DNA of 64,000 nucleotides from Sphingomonas sp. SORGH_AS_0950 (GTDB lineage: Bacteria > Pseudomonadota > Alphaproteobacteria > Sphingomonadales > Sphingomonadaceae): positions 808,501-872,500 of the forward strand of contig NZ_JAUTAE010000001.1 in NCBI RefSeq assembly GCF_030818415.1, read 5' to 3'. The notes beneath the pieces are model-generated. The model saw only the letters and a program-made list of their open reading frames with translations, was not told where the DNA came from and did not search any database. A program made the translations under genes and the position numbers. Of this stretch, positions 1-8,524 are shown one piece after another. Numbering within the stretch: position 1 is the first letter of the stretch; the number at the start of each line of letters is the position of its first letter.

Positions 1-67
1 CGGTGCCACACGGCGTGTCCGGAGACCAATTTGGCCGAAAAGATTGCTGCAGATTACCGGAACAAAA

Positions 68-1195
68 TCATTTGGTCATCAAATCGCGATAAACATCGTC
101 AACTTGGCTGACCATACGGTCCGCGGAATACTCCGCCAGAAAACGTTTGCGACCAATTTCTCCAAATGACGGCAATTGATCTTTATCAAGATTGGCGAGC
201 AGAATACGAAGTGCTTGGACGTCACCGGCGGGAAAACTGAAACCATAGCGGCCATGATCCAGAATGTCGTTCAGTCCGCCTGCGTCGGATGCGATCACCG
301 GGCGGCCGAGCCGCATCGCCTCGATAGCGACCAGGCCAAAGCCTTCCCAGCGTGACGGTACGATCACCGCGTCCGCAGCCTTCATCTCGGCCGAGACCTC
401 GTCTCGATCGCGCCAACCGACGAAATCCACAAAATCCAGCGGCTCACCCAAATCGACGCCGTTGCCGACCACCTGACGGCCGACGACGCGGACGCTATAT
501 TTCGCCCCAAGAGGTCGAATGGCATCCAGCAGCAAATCCAACCCCTTTTGTCGATCGAACCGCCCGACAAACAACAGCTTGATCCGCGTATCCTGCCATG
601 AAACCGCCGCAACCGGAGGCGGCTCCGTCGCGATCGCATTCGGAATGGTTACCAACTTTCGGACGGGCATTCCGGCTTGTTCGGCAGACTGCCGCTCGTG
701 TTGGGATATCAAAAGGATGCGGTCGACGCGCATAGCCAGAATGCGCTCGACAAGGGTTATCGCACTCCGAATCCATGCGCTCACGGGCATGTTGAAAGCC
801 CAGCCATGCGGGCAGAAAACCAAGCGGTGGCGGCGAAACCAGGGTACGATGCGGGTACAGACCCCAGCGCCGAACGAATGAGCATGGACGATGTCAGGGC
901 GATAGCGCCTCAAACATGCCAAATATGCAAAAAACAACATCACCATGCCCAGTAATCGATTGGGGCGATGGAAATATATGAGTGAAATGCCACTATCGAT
1001 CAGTCGAGGCTCAAGATCAGGGATGTGCTGGCGCGGCATCAGCAGCATAAGCTGCGCGGGCCCGTATAGCTTGGCTTGCGGAGTAAGGAGCTCCGCAAGA
1101 TAGCTTCCAGTCCCCCCGATGATGCTGTCGCAAACGTGCAGCACCCGAGGTGCCCCGCGCGCAGGACCGTGCTCCGACGCCATGGCGCGACTCAA
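68..1195 (-). CDS. GT4 family glycosyltransferase
   Basis: Predicted cytoplasmic glycosyltransferase of the GT-B fold, GT4 family, which would add one sugar to the lipid-linked EPS repeat. The N-terminal domain begins with a GT4-like strand and loop (RVLHVCDSIIGGTGSYLAEL). The C-terminal domain has the nucleotide-sugar signature VGRFDRQKGLDLLL and the E-x7-E motif in WEGFGLVAIEAM. The longest frame starts at TTG 1195, which overlaps the preceding gene's stop as TTGA; an ATG four codons on (1183) is the alternative. It is the last visible gene of the EPS operon. Its AT content is higher than that of the neighbouring genes, especially between about 500 and 1060, which hints at separate acquisition. 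Donor and acceptor cannot be read from sequence. Confidence 0.88.
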   Translation of the reverse strand: MSRAMASEHGPARGAPRVLHVCDSIIGGTGSYLAELLTPQAKLYGPAQLMLLMPRQHIPDLEPRLIDSGISLIYFHRPNRLLGMVMLFFAYLACLRRYRPDIVHAHSFGAGVCTRIVPWFRRHRLVFCPHGWAFNMPVSAWIRSAITLVERILAMRVDRILLISQHERQSAEQAGMPVRKLVTIPNAIATEPPPVAAVSWQDTRIKLLFVGRFDRQKGLDLLLDAIRPLGAKYSVRVVGRQVVGNGVDLGEPLDFVDFVGWRDRDEVSAEMKAADAVIVPSRWEGFGLVAIEAMRLGRPVIASDAGGLNDILDHGRYGFSFPAGDVQALRILLANLDKDQLPSFGEIGRKRFLAEYSADRMVSQVDDVYRDLMTK

Positions 1196-1860
1196 ACCAG
1201 GACCGTACCGACGATCGGCACGCGGTGCTGGTCCAGAACGTCGATCAGCGCACGGGTCGGCCGGACTTGCGTCACATTCTTGCGCGCGACGATCACCGCC
1301 GCGTCGAAGCCATGCAGCGCGTTGGCGATGCTGGCGGCGCTATGCGCCTCGTTCAGCGCGATCGCGACGATGACCTGATCGACCCGCGCATTCCATTCGT
1401 CGCGCTGCTCGATCAGCGGACGACGCTCGACCGGATCGGCCACGCCGCCCTCGCCGCGCCCCGTCCCGATCACCGTCAGCCCGACCAGCGGCGTCGACTG
1501 GACCACCGGCGAATCCGAACAGCCGAACAGTTCGGCGACGCGCGGATGCGCATGGTTGGTGTCGACCACCAGCGTCGACGATCCCATATGCGTCGTCACC
1601 ACCGCCAGATTGGCGGCCATCACCGCCAGCGCCTCGTTGCAATCGAGACCGATCAGCGCGCAGTAACGCGTGTCGCGCGACACGTCTTCATAACGCTGGA
1701 CGATCGAGCTGCGGATGCTGCGGATCGCGACGACATAGGGGTCGTCCATCGTGAAGGCCGCGACCAGCAGGGGATCGATCCCCTGTCCTGTCGCCCGCCC
1801 CTGAAGCGCCTCAGCCTCGGCATAGGACTGCGCGGAATTCGCGCTCGAACGGAGCCTCAC
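1192..1860 (-). CDS. BY-kinase-like (CpsD/Wzc domain) protein without a P-loop
   Basis: A 222-aa protein with the fold of the cytoplasmic kinase domain that partners GumC/Wzz proteins. The helix after the P-loop (MAANLAVVTTHMG) and the Walker A' strand (STLVVDTNHAHPRVAELFG) are recognisable. Where active members have a GxGKS/T loop, this protein reads GLDCNEALAV, with no Gly-Lys-Ser/Thr. There is no C-terminal tyrosine cluster either. It probably cannot bind ATP in the usual way or autophosphorylate, and may act structurally with the chain-length protein. It starts at GTG 1860 behind a GGGAGG site and overlaps the upstream stop as GTGA, so it is translationally coupled. Assignment to the family is good; loss of activity is inferred. 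Confidence 0.75.
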   Translation of the reverse strand: MRLRSSANSAQSYAEAEALQGRATGQGIDPLLVAAFTMDDPYVVAIRSIRSSIVQRYEDVSRDTRYCALIGLDCNEALAVMAANLAVVTTHMGSSTLVVDTNHAHPRVAELFGCSDSPVVQSTPLVGLTVIGTGRGEGGVADPVERRPLIEQRDEWNARVDQVIVAIALNEAHSAASIANALHGFDAAVIVARKNVTQVRPTRALIDVLDQHRVPIVGTVLV

Positions 1861-3224
1861 GCCATTACCTCCCGGTTTGCGGCCCAGCCGCTATTTTGCG
1901 TCGACCGCAAGTCGGTCATATCCGCCAGCACGTCCAGATCGAGCGACTGCGACGTGCCCGCCGGCGTGCGCAGGCGCGGCCGGAGCATTTCGGAGCCCAG
2001 TGCCGCCGCCAGTCCGGTGCCCGCGCCCAGGATGATGGCGGCGATCAGCCACAGCACCAGATTGGGCTTGGACGGCAGCAGCGGCGGTTCGGCCGGATCG
2101 AGGCTGCTGGCATTGGCCCGCGAAATCTCGCTCTGAAGCGTGGCTTCGTTGAAGCGCTGGCGCACCGTGTCATAGGTCTGGCGCGCGGCGTCGACGTCAC
2201 GCTGGAGCACGTTCAGATCGTCCTGCACGCTCGACAAGGCAACCATCCGGGCCTGCTGCTGCGCCAGATCGGAACGAAGCGTGGCTTCGCGCTGGGCCGC
2301 TGCCGAACTGGCGGCGGTCAGGGCCTGGGCCTGTACCGACCGAGCATTGCCCAGCTGGCTGCGCAGCGCAGCAAGTTGCGCATTCGCCGCGACCATGTCC
2401 GGGTGGTTCGGACCCAGCGTCTTCGACAGTTCGGCCACGCGACCGGCCTGGACGCCGATTTCGCGCTGGAGATCCTGCACGATGGTCGACTGCGCAACCT
2501 CCGGCTGCGCGGCCGAGCCCGACTTGGAACGGGCGGCGGCAGCGGCGGCCTGGGCCGCGACGAGCTCGGTCGACAGGCTGCGGGCCTTGTCGGCCTCGAG
2601 ATCCATGCGGTTCACGCCGACGATGCCATGCTGGCGCTGGAAGTCGGACAGGCGGCGCTGCGCCTGTTCCAGTCGGCTGCGAACCTCCGCGGTCCGGGCG
2701 TCATACCATTTGGCATTCTCGCGCGCAGCGACGCTACGCAGCGCCACCTGCTTGCCCAGAAACACCTCGGTGATGATGTTCAGCGTCTTGGCCGCTTCCT
2801 GCGGGGTAGGTGCCGTATAGCTGAGCTGAATGACATTGCTGCCCTTGTCGGCATCGGCCTTCAGATTGCGGCGAAGAATGCCGACCGCACGCTGCATGCG
2901 CGATTCCGCCGTGCCTTCCCCCGCCTTGGCGAGGACCGATGGCGGCGCACGACGCGCCACCTCTTCGAGCACGGCACCGCTGCGGATGATGTCGAGCTGG
3001 GTCCCGATGATCGTGTCGATCACCGAGGCGGCGGTCTCGCTGGCCTGACGTTCGGTCGTCGGATCGCGCTGGGTCAGATCGATCAGGATCGACGAACTGG
3101 CGGTGTAGGCGCGCGGCTGGAGAAAGCCGAGCACCGCGATGAGCGCGAAGACCACGCCGCCCACGACGATCGCCAGTCGGCTGCGATGGCGCAACGCCAT
3201 CAAAAGATCGGAAAAACTGGTCAT
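1857..3224 (-). CDS. Wzz/GumC-type polysaccharide chain-length determinant
   Basis: Inner-membrane co-polymerase that sets EPS chain length and links polymerisation to export. A first membrane helix lies at about residues 16-36 (LAIVVGGVVFALIAVLGF). A long periplasmic coiled-coil region follows, then a proline-rich stretch (DPAEPPLLPSKPN) just before a second membrane helix at about 390-410. This is the normal GumC layout. The kinase domain is not fused but encoded by the next gene, as in the sphingan clusters. It starts at ATG 3224 behind GGGAGGG, overlapping the AAA ATPase stop by 4 bp. Confidence 0.9.
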   Translation of the reverse strand: MTSFSDLLMALRHRSRLAIVVGGVVFALIAVLGFLQPRAYTASSSILIDLTQRDPTTERQASETAASVIDTIIGTQLDIIRSGAVLEEVARRAPPSVLAKAGEGTAESRMQRAVGILRRNLKADADKGSNVIQLSYTAPTPQEAAKTLNIITEVFLGKQVALRSVAARENAKWYDARTAEVRSRLEQAQRRLSDFQRQHGIVGVNRMDLEADKARSLSTELVAAQAAAAAARSKSGSAAQPEVAQSTIVQDLQREIGVQAGRVAELSKTLGPNHPDMVAANAQLAALRSQLGNARSVQAQALTAASSAAAQREATLRSDLAQQQARMVALSSVQDDLNVLQRDVDAARQTYDTVRQRFNEATLQSEISRANASSLDPAEPPLLPSKPNLVLWLIAAIILGAGTGLAAALGSEMLRPRLRTPAGTSQSLDLDVLADMTDLRSTQNSGWAANREVMA

Positions 3225-4588
3225 GCCATGGGCCCTCCCTGCTCCAGGAACGCTCGCAGGTCGGAGCGCAGGCCCTGGTCGGCCGGTTGCGGATCAATCC
3301 TGCCGCTGTGCAGCAGGAGGTAGAATTGCGGCGCAAGCGCGTCGTCGAACAGATATTGGCCGTCGATCGCGCTGGGCCGCAAGATGGGACGGAGCATGTC
3401 GAACGCGGCCTGGACGACCGCCGGGTCGAGCGAGCCGTCGCCGATCGCCAGCGCGGTGATCTCGGCCTGGTCGACCCGCGTGCGCATCGCCGCCGCATAG
3501 GCGATCAGCGCGATCACGAAGCGGTGCCCGGTCGGCAGCCGGGCGCACCGCACCAGCAGGTCCGCCGTCGTGGCGCTCAGCATTCGCCAGTCCGCAAAGG
3601 CCTTGCCGAACCCGATGCGCACGATCTCGCGATCGATCCGGCTCACGCCCGCCTTCTCGGCGGCCAGCGCGCAGTTCAGGCCGAAAAGCCGCAGGTGATA
3701 GGGCGAGCCATAGGCCGCCGACGCGACCTCGGTCGCCGCGCCGTCCTCGACCGTCAGCCCGGCCTGCGTGCAGCAGCGCACGAACAGGTCCTTGAGCGAC
3801 TCCGCGCCGATCCCGCCGACCGGCACCGACACCATGTGGCGGCGCAGCGAGGGATGGCCCTGGATCAGATCCTCGACATTGGCGGCGATGCCGACCGTCA
3901 CGACCCGCGTCGTGGCGCGCATATCGGTCAGCAGCTTCATCAGCGCCGCGACCTCGGACTTGGTCGCCGCCGACTCCACGCGATCGAATTCGTCGAGCAC
4001 CAGGATGACCGGCCGACGCACCCGCTCCGCCAGGATGCTGGCCAGCGCGCGCGCGTCGAACGGCGCATCAAGCAGCGCCGCGATATCGCCGCGCCGCAAT
4101 CCGCCGCCGGGAATGGTCGCCAATTCGGTGAGATAGGGGCGATACAGCTCTGAGAAGCTCAGGTCGCCGCTGGCGAGATTATAGAGGACCACCGCCCCCT
4201 TTTCGTCCGCCAGATCGCCGAACACGCGCGACAGCGAAGTCTTGCCCGAGCCGCGCGCGCCGAAGACGATGCCGTGCTTGCCATTCTCGATGACCGCCTC
4301 GACCAGACGGTTCAGCTCTTCGGCCCGCCCCGCCAGTCCGGCGCGGCTTTCGACCGGCATGCCGGTGTCGAACGCGGCATGGATCCGCGCACGCGCCGAC
4401 CCCGACGGAGCGGGCGCAGGCGCGGCGAAGGCCGGGGCGACCGGCACCGGCGACCGCACCGCGCCGTCGACCGGCACGCGGCCCATCGGCCGCTCACCCG
4501 TTACCGGGCGCGGCAAGCCGGTGGCCGCTTCCGCCGTGCCCCCCATCAGCCAGGCCTTGATCGCGGCCAGCCATGTCTTGAACCCCAT
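3221..4588 (-). CDS. AAA+ ATPase in EPS export operon
   Basis: A 455-aa predicted ATPase. It has a short N-terminal hydrophobic/amphipathic segment (about residues 1-16), a proline/alanine-rich linker (about 24-65), then a P-loop domain. Walker A is GARGSGKTS at about residues 110-118, Walker B is VILVLDEFD at about 194-202, and a sensor-1-like strand VVTVGIA follows near 229. The helical C-terminal region (about 280-455) resembles the lid and winged-helix parts of Orc/Cdc6- or STAND-like ATPases. It lies between the Wza and GumC genes and overlaps GumC by 4 bp, which implies a role in the export complex, perhaps as a substitute energy source for the decayed kinase-like protein. An analogy is the ATPase found in XrtA/PEP-CTERM EPS loci, though the sequence does not look like a close relative. 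Function is inferred from context. Confidence 0.75.
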   Translation of the reverse strand: MGFKTWLAAIKAWLMGGTAEAATGLPRPVTGERPMGRVPVDGAVRSPVPVAPAFAAPAPAPSGSARARIHAAFDTGMPVESRAGLAGRAEELNRLVEAVIENGKHGIVFGARGSGKTSLSRVFGDLADEKGAVVLYNLASGDLSFSELYRPYLTELATIPGGGLRRGDIAALLDAPFDARALASILAERVRRPVILVLDEFDRVESAATKSEVAALMKLLTDMRATTRVVTVGIAANVEDLIQGHPSLRRHMVSVPVGGIGAESLKDLFVRCCTQAGLTVEDGAATEVASAAYGSPYHLRLFGLNCALAAEKAGVSRIDREIVRIGFGKAFADWRMLSATTADLLVRCARLPTGHRFVIALIAYAAAMRTRVDQAEITALAIGDGSLDPAVVQAAFDMLRPILRPSAIDGQYLFDDALAPQFYLLLHSGRIDPQPADQGLRSDLRAFLEQGGPMA

Positions 4589-4632
4589 CTACGCCACTCC
4601 CAACGCCATTACCGGGTTCCACGGCCCCAGGA

Positions 4633-5463
4633 TCAGAACCATTTTTCCTTGATGACCAGCACGTCCTCGGGCTGGACCACGTCGTCGAGCGTCGCCTTGG
4701 GCAGGACCTTGCCGCCGCGGCGCACTTCGATCCGCTTGGTCGAGCCCGCCAGCGTCGGGCCACCGGCCAGCGCCAGGGCCTGACGGAAGGTCATGCCCGG
4801 CTGGACCGGGAAGCCGCCGCCCTTCTCGACCTGGCCATAGACATAGACCTGCTCGGCGACCGGCACGAACAGCGTGTCGCCCGGCTGGACCAGCCGCGCG
4901 GCGCCGCCGCTGACATCGGCCAGCGAGATGCGCTCCGGCTGGCCGCCCATCGGGGTCAGGATCACCGTGTTGGCCCCGTCCGCGCGCGGGCCGCCCGCAC
5001 GCGCGACCATCGCCGCGACCGTATAGGGGCGATCGAGTGGATACAGGCCCGCCTGCCCGACCGAGCCGAGCACCGTCGCGCTCTTGCTGGCATAGTTGGT
5101 AACTTCGATGTTGATCGACGGACGGCTGAGATAGCCGCCGCGCAGATAGGCTTCGCTCAACTGCTGGGCGAGCTGCGCGGTGGTCCGCCCGGCCGCCTGG
5201 ATATTGCCCAGGAACGGCGCGGTGATCGTGCCGTCGGCGCGGATGCGGGTCTTGAGCGACATATTGTCCTGCCCGAAGACCTTCATCTCGATCTCGTCGT
5301 CCGGGCCCAGCACATAGGCGCTGGCGGCGGTATCGACCGGGCGCACGCCCGGGGTCGGCAGCGGGGCCGTCCGCACGGGGGCGGGCGCGACACCCTGCTG
5401 GGCCGACGCCATGCCCGGCGTCAGCACGACCATGGCCAGCAATAGCTTATGCTTACGGCGCAT
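4633..5463 (-). CDS. Wza-type polysaccharide export protein (SLBB)
   Basis: Periplasmic/outer-membrane export channel component. It has a Sec signal peptide (about residues 1-22, ending MASAQQ), a Poly_export domain beginning YVLGPDDEIEMKVFG at about residue 50, and SLBB-type repeats (SATVLGSVGQAGLYPLD and QVYVYGQVEKGGGF). Unlike E. coli Wza there is no lipobox cysteine after the signal peptide, so it is probably not lipidated. It starts at ATG 5463 with GAGGA upstream. It lies between the beta-barrel gene and the AAA ATPase gene in the EPS operon and would form the exit path together with the beta-barrel protein. Confidence 0.9.
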   Translation of the reverse strand: MRRKHKLLLAMVVLTPGMASAQQGVAPAPVRTAPLPTPGVRPVDTAASAYVLGPDDEIEMKVFGQDNMSLKTRIRADGTITAPFLGNIQAAGRTTAQLAQQLSEAYLRGGYLSRPSINIEVTNYASKSATVLGSVGQAGLYPLDRPYTVAAMVARAGGPRADGANTVILTPMGGQPERISLADVSGGAARLVQPGDTLFVPVAEQVYVYGQVEKGGGFPVQPGMTFRQALALAGGPTLAGSTKRIEVRRGGKVLPKATLDDVVQPEDVLVIKEKWF

Positions 5464-5515
5464 TTTTCGTCCTCATGCTATTCGCGCGATATCCGGCCGG
5501 TCCGGGGAGGACCGA

Positions 5516-6757
5516 TCAGAAACGATAGGAAACTCCGGCAACAAGGCGGGTGAAGTGATATTCGTTCACACCCGTATCCGTGTTGCGATTGCTATACTGC
5601 CCGTCCACATTCAGGTTCAGACGCTCGCCGAGCTGGCGTGTCACGCCCAGCGAGTAGGACTGAAAATCGTCCCTCGCGAAGGGCGAGGCAATGACGAGTG
5701 GGTCGCCCCGAAAGTTGCGATGCCCCAATATGGCACCGGCCCGAAGGCGCGTCCGCTCGGCGAAGCGCAGCTCGCTCGCCAGCTGGACATCGGTCTGCAC
5801 GGCGAAACCGGCCGGGACCAGGGAGTCGTTGACGATCCGGCGCTCCGTCTCGATCGAGAAGGAGGCGGCGGGAACCGGCTTGAGTTCGAGCTTGGCGTCC
5901 CAGCCCGGCCCGCGATAGGGTCGCACATTCGCCCCACGCGACGTCACGTCGAGATAGCTGAGGTCCAGGTCCAGCGTCACGCGGCTGACCACCGCGCGGT
6001 GGAAGGTCACCCCGACCTGCTCGGCCCGGTTGGTGACGTTGATCGTCGGACGCTCGCTGTTCAGATGGCGATAATAGAGCACTGCCTGACCGATGCTCGG
6101 GCGGCTATAGCCGATGCCGCCGAGCAGCGAGACGCTGCGCAGGTCGGCAAAGTCGAACGCGGTGCTGTTCGTCGTCGTCCGGCGGCTGATGTCCGCCACG
6201 GGATAGAAGCCGACCGTGCGCGGGCAGCTGACGCGAAGCGACAGATTGCTGACCGTCTGGAAATTGTCCCGCGCCGCATTGATGTCGCCATAGTCCGATT
6301 GCTGCCGCAGGATGCGCGCATCGGGCTGGATCTGGCACACGCCCGCGACCCGGAACGTCCCGCTGCCATGCAGGTCGGCGCGACCCCGGCTTCGATCCGG
6401 GTTCAGCGTGAAGAAGCTATAGGCCAGATCGGCATCGACCCGCACGTCGTTCAACCCGACCTGCCGCCAATATACGCCGCGCACGCCCGGCGTCAGGATG
6501 AAGTCGTCCACCGACGGCGTCCGCCGCGAATTCGTGCGGAAGATATTGTCGTCATAGGCCGCCTCGGCCGAGGTGGTTAACGAAAGGCCGGGATCGGCGA
6601 CGACGGGTCGCGCGACCGGCAGGACCGGCACCAGGGGAACGCCCAGCCGCTCGTCCTGTGCGTAAGCGGTGCCGCCGACGCACCATAAGGCGATCGCGGC
6701 AATTCCCATGCAGACAGGCCGTGATGGCAGCCGCAAAATGTCACCGCTTTGCAGCAT
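5516..6757 (-). CDS. EPS-locus outer-membrane beta-barrel protein (BBP2-like)
   Basis: Predicted outer-membrane porin-like barrel of about 413 aa. A signal peptide ends near TAYAQD. Alternating hydrophobic beta-strands then fill the chain, which finishes in the classic barrel-assembly signal with a terminal phenylalanine (VAGVSYRF). The family resembles the putative beta-barrel porin group seen in many EPS loci. I chose ATG 6757, with GAGGG upstream and a good signal peptide; the open frame runs on to 6973 without a convincing start. It is the first gene of the minus-strand EPS operon and faces the divergent glycoside hydrolase across about 270 bp. Confidence 0.82.
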   Translation of the reverse strand: MLQSGDILRLPSRPVCMGIAAIALWCVGGTAYAQDERLGVPLVPVLPVARPVVADPGLSLTTSAEAAYDDNIFRTNSRRTPSVDDFILTPGVRGVYWRQVGLNDVRVDADLAYSFFTLNPDRSRGRADLHGSGTFRVAGVCQIQPDARILRQQSDYGDINAARDNFQTVSNLSLRVSCPRTVGFYPVADISRRTTTNSTAFDFADLRSVSLLGGIGYSRPSIGQAVLYYRHLNSERPTINVTNRAEQVGVTFHRAVVSRVTLDLDLSYLDVTSRGANVRPYRGPGWDAKLELKPVPAASFSIETERRIVNDSLVPAGFAVQTDVQLASELRFAERTRLRAGAILGHRNFRGDPLVIASPFARDDFQSYSLGVTRQLGERLNLNVDGQYSNRNTDTGVNEYHFTRLVAGVSYRF

Positions 6758-6838
6758 CCGGTTCGTGCCCTCGTTACGTTTACCCAACCAACAACGACCT
6801 GCGGTGCCCTTTCCCCTATCACCGGTCAAGCCCGAGCA

Positions 6839-6886
6839 CTGTCCCAAAAGGGGCGGTTTTGTTGCAACGCGGCAAAAATGGGACAG
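6839..6886. promoter_or_regulatory. Inverted repeat CTGTCCCA in divergent EPS promoter region
   Basis: CTGTCCCA at 6839-6846 and its exact reverse complement TGGGACAG at 6879-6886 lie in the 274-bp gap between the EPS operon (start 6757, leftward) and the glycoside hydrolase (start 7032, rightward). The half-sites are 40 bp apart centre to centre, close to four helical turns, which suits a looping or cooperative regulator. The rest of the gap is AT-richer than the coding DNA, including a run of seven T at about 6923. No experimentally known box is claimed. Confidence 0.4.
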
Positions 6887-7031
6887 GTCGAAATTATCTC
6901 GTCGACAGGGAACCAAATCGAATTTTTTTAGATAACCGCAAAATCCCGGTGAATCCGGCATTAACCAGTGCACTTAACCACCCTGCATCATGCTCGGCCT
7001 ACAAGGTGATGAAACCCAGCAAGGCTTTGTC

Positions 7032-8498
7032 ATGCGTGCCCATTTTGCTCTGCTCCTCCTTCCCCTGATGGCCGCGTGCGGCGGCGGGGGCGGTTCCACG
7101 TCATCGGGCGCGGTGAGCGTGGTCACGGGCCCGACACCGACGCCGACACCCACCGCCACCCCGACGCCGACCGGCTCCACCTCGGCGGACGCCACCGCGC
7201 TGGCCAGCGATCCGGGCGCCACCGCCATCATCTTCGGCGCCGGGGACCTGTCCACCCGGTCGACGCCCTATGAGATCGGCGTGGCGACCCATTTCGCCTA
7301 TGCCAGCAAGTCCGGCTATGACGCGGCCACCACCACCCAGTGGATGAAGGCGGCCAATGTCACCGCGTTTCGCGACGACATCTTCTGGAACGACTTCGCG
7401 CCCGACTGGGACGTCAACGGTTCGCACCTGGCGCCCGCGATCAGCGGCTTCCTGAAGCAGACCAGCGCGCGGCCGATGTTCATCCTGACCAACGGCAATC
7501 CCTTCATCCCCGAAAGCTGGCCCCCGATCAGCGCCGCCGGTCGCGCCGCCTTCGTCGCCTTCGCCAGGCGCGCCGTCGCGGCGACGGCGGGCCGCAATGC
7601 GATGTACGAGATCTGGAACGAGTGGAACGTCACCGCCGCGCCCGACAAGCCGATGCTGATGACCGCGGGCGAGGAAGGCGATGTCCGCGCGGCGCGCTAT
7701 TATGCAGCGCTGGCCAGCGACACCGTCGCCGCGATCAAGGACAGCACGCCCGACACGAAGGTGATCGTCGGCGCAGGGGGCAGCGACCCCAGCTGGGACT
7801 GGATCGCCGATGCGGTCGCACGCGGCGCGGCGAAACGGGCGGACGGGGTGTCGGTCCACCTTTACAACCAGTGCGAACGCACCGACCTGCGCACCGCGAC
7901 GGCGGCGATCGCGCGCCTCTATCAGCTTCAGACCCGTCTGGCATCGGTCACCGGCGGGCAGACGCCGCCCATCTACATCTCCGAATGGGGCTGGCCGGGC
8001 GGATCGCTGTCCTGTTCGGTGGCCAGCTCGGTCGTCGCGACCAGCGTACCGCAATTCCTGCTGCACACCGCCGCCCTGCCCTGGGTCGCGGGAAGCTGGA
8101 TCTACGAACTGAAGGACTCCGGCACCAACGCCAACGATCTGGAGCATCATTTCGGGCTGTACGACGCGGCGGGCAACGCCAAGCCCGCGCTGTGCGGTTT
8201 CCGCGAAGCGGCGCAGATCGTCCGCAACGCCACCGCCATGTCGGTGCAACAGGTCGGATCGGGCCTGACCGTGGTGCGCGCGGCGACGCCGCAGGGACTT
8301 CAGGTCATCGCGTGGAGCAGCCTGGCCGGACGGACCGGCCGCCTGACCGTGGGCGGCACCGCGGCCTATACCACGCGCACGCTCTGCCAGTCGGCGACGG
8401 CGGGGACGGCCGACCGCACCGTCACGGTCGGCGAGATGCCGGTCGTCATCGACGTACCCGGCGTCAGCCGGCTGGGGGTCAACGCCCGGCTGCTCTGA
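7032..8498 (+). CDS. Lipoprotein glycoside hydrolase, clan GH-A (PslG/GH39-like)
   Basis: A 488-aa lipoprotein. The signal peptide ends in lipobox LMAAC (Cys16), followed by poly-Gly and a Thr-Pro repeat linker. A TIM-barrel domain of clan GH-A type follows: the probable acid/base Glu197 lies in YEIWNEWN and the probable nucleophile Glu318 in ISEWGWPG. ATG 7032 is preferred because it begins the signal peptide. It would act on a polysaccharide at the cell surface or periplasmic face, as PslG does in the Pseudomonas Psl locus. It is divergent from the EPS export operon and has a paralogue at 14905-16272 with shared motifs (FRDDI-W, VH-YNQCE). Linkage specificity is unknown. Confidence 0.8.
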   Translation: MRAHFALLLLPLMAACGGGGGSTSSGAVSVVTGPTPTPTPTATPTPTGSTSADATALASDPGATAIIFGAGDLSTRSTPYEIGVATHFAYASKSGYDAATTTQWMKAANVTAFRDDIFWNDFAPDWDVNGSHLAPAISGFLKQTSARPMFILTNGNPFIPESWPPISAAGRAAFVAFARRAVAATAGRNAMYEIWNEWNVTAAPDKPMLMTAGEEGDVRAARYYAALASDTVAAIKDSTPDTKVIVGAGGSDPSWDWIADAVARGAAKRADGVSVHLYNQCERTDLRTATAAIARLYQLQTRLASVTGGQTPPIYISEWGWPGGSLSCSVASSVVATSVPQFLLHTAALPWVAGSWIYELKDSGTNANDLEHHFGLYDAAGNAKPALCGFREAAQIVRNATAMSVQQVGSGLTVVRAATPQGLQVIAWSSLAGRTGRLTVGGTAAYTTRTLCQSATAGTADRTVTVGEMPVVIDVPGVSRLGVNARLL

Positions 8499-8524
8499 CC
8501 CGCGGCCCCCGCGCTCCTGAGCGA

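Noticed and set aside
1..108. An open plus-strand frame from base 1 to a TGA at 106-108 that could be the end of a gene
   Set aside because: It is short, has no recognisable motif, and overlaps 41 bp of a well-supported gene on the other strand. It may be chance.
3221..4588. TniB-like transposition ATPase
   Set aside because: There is no transposase or terminal repeat nearby, and the gene is overlapped into an EPS operon.
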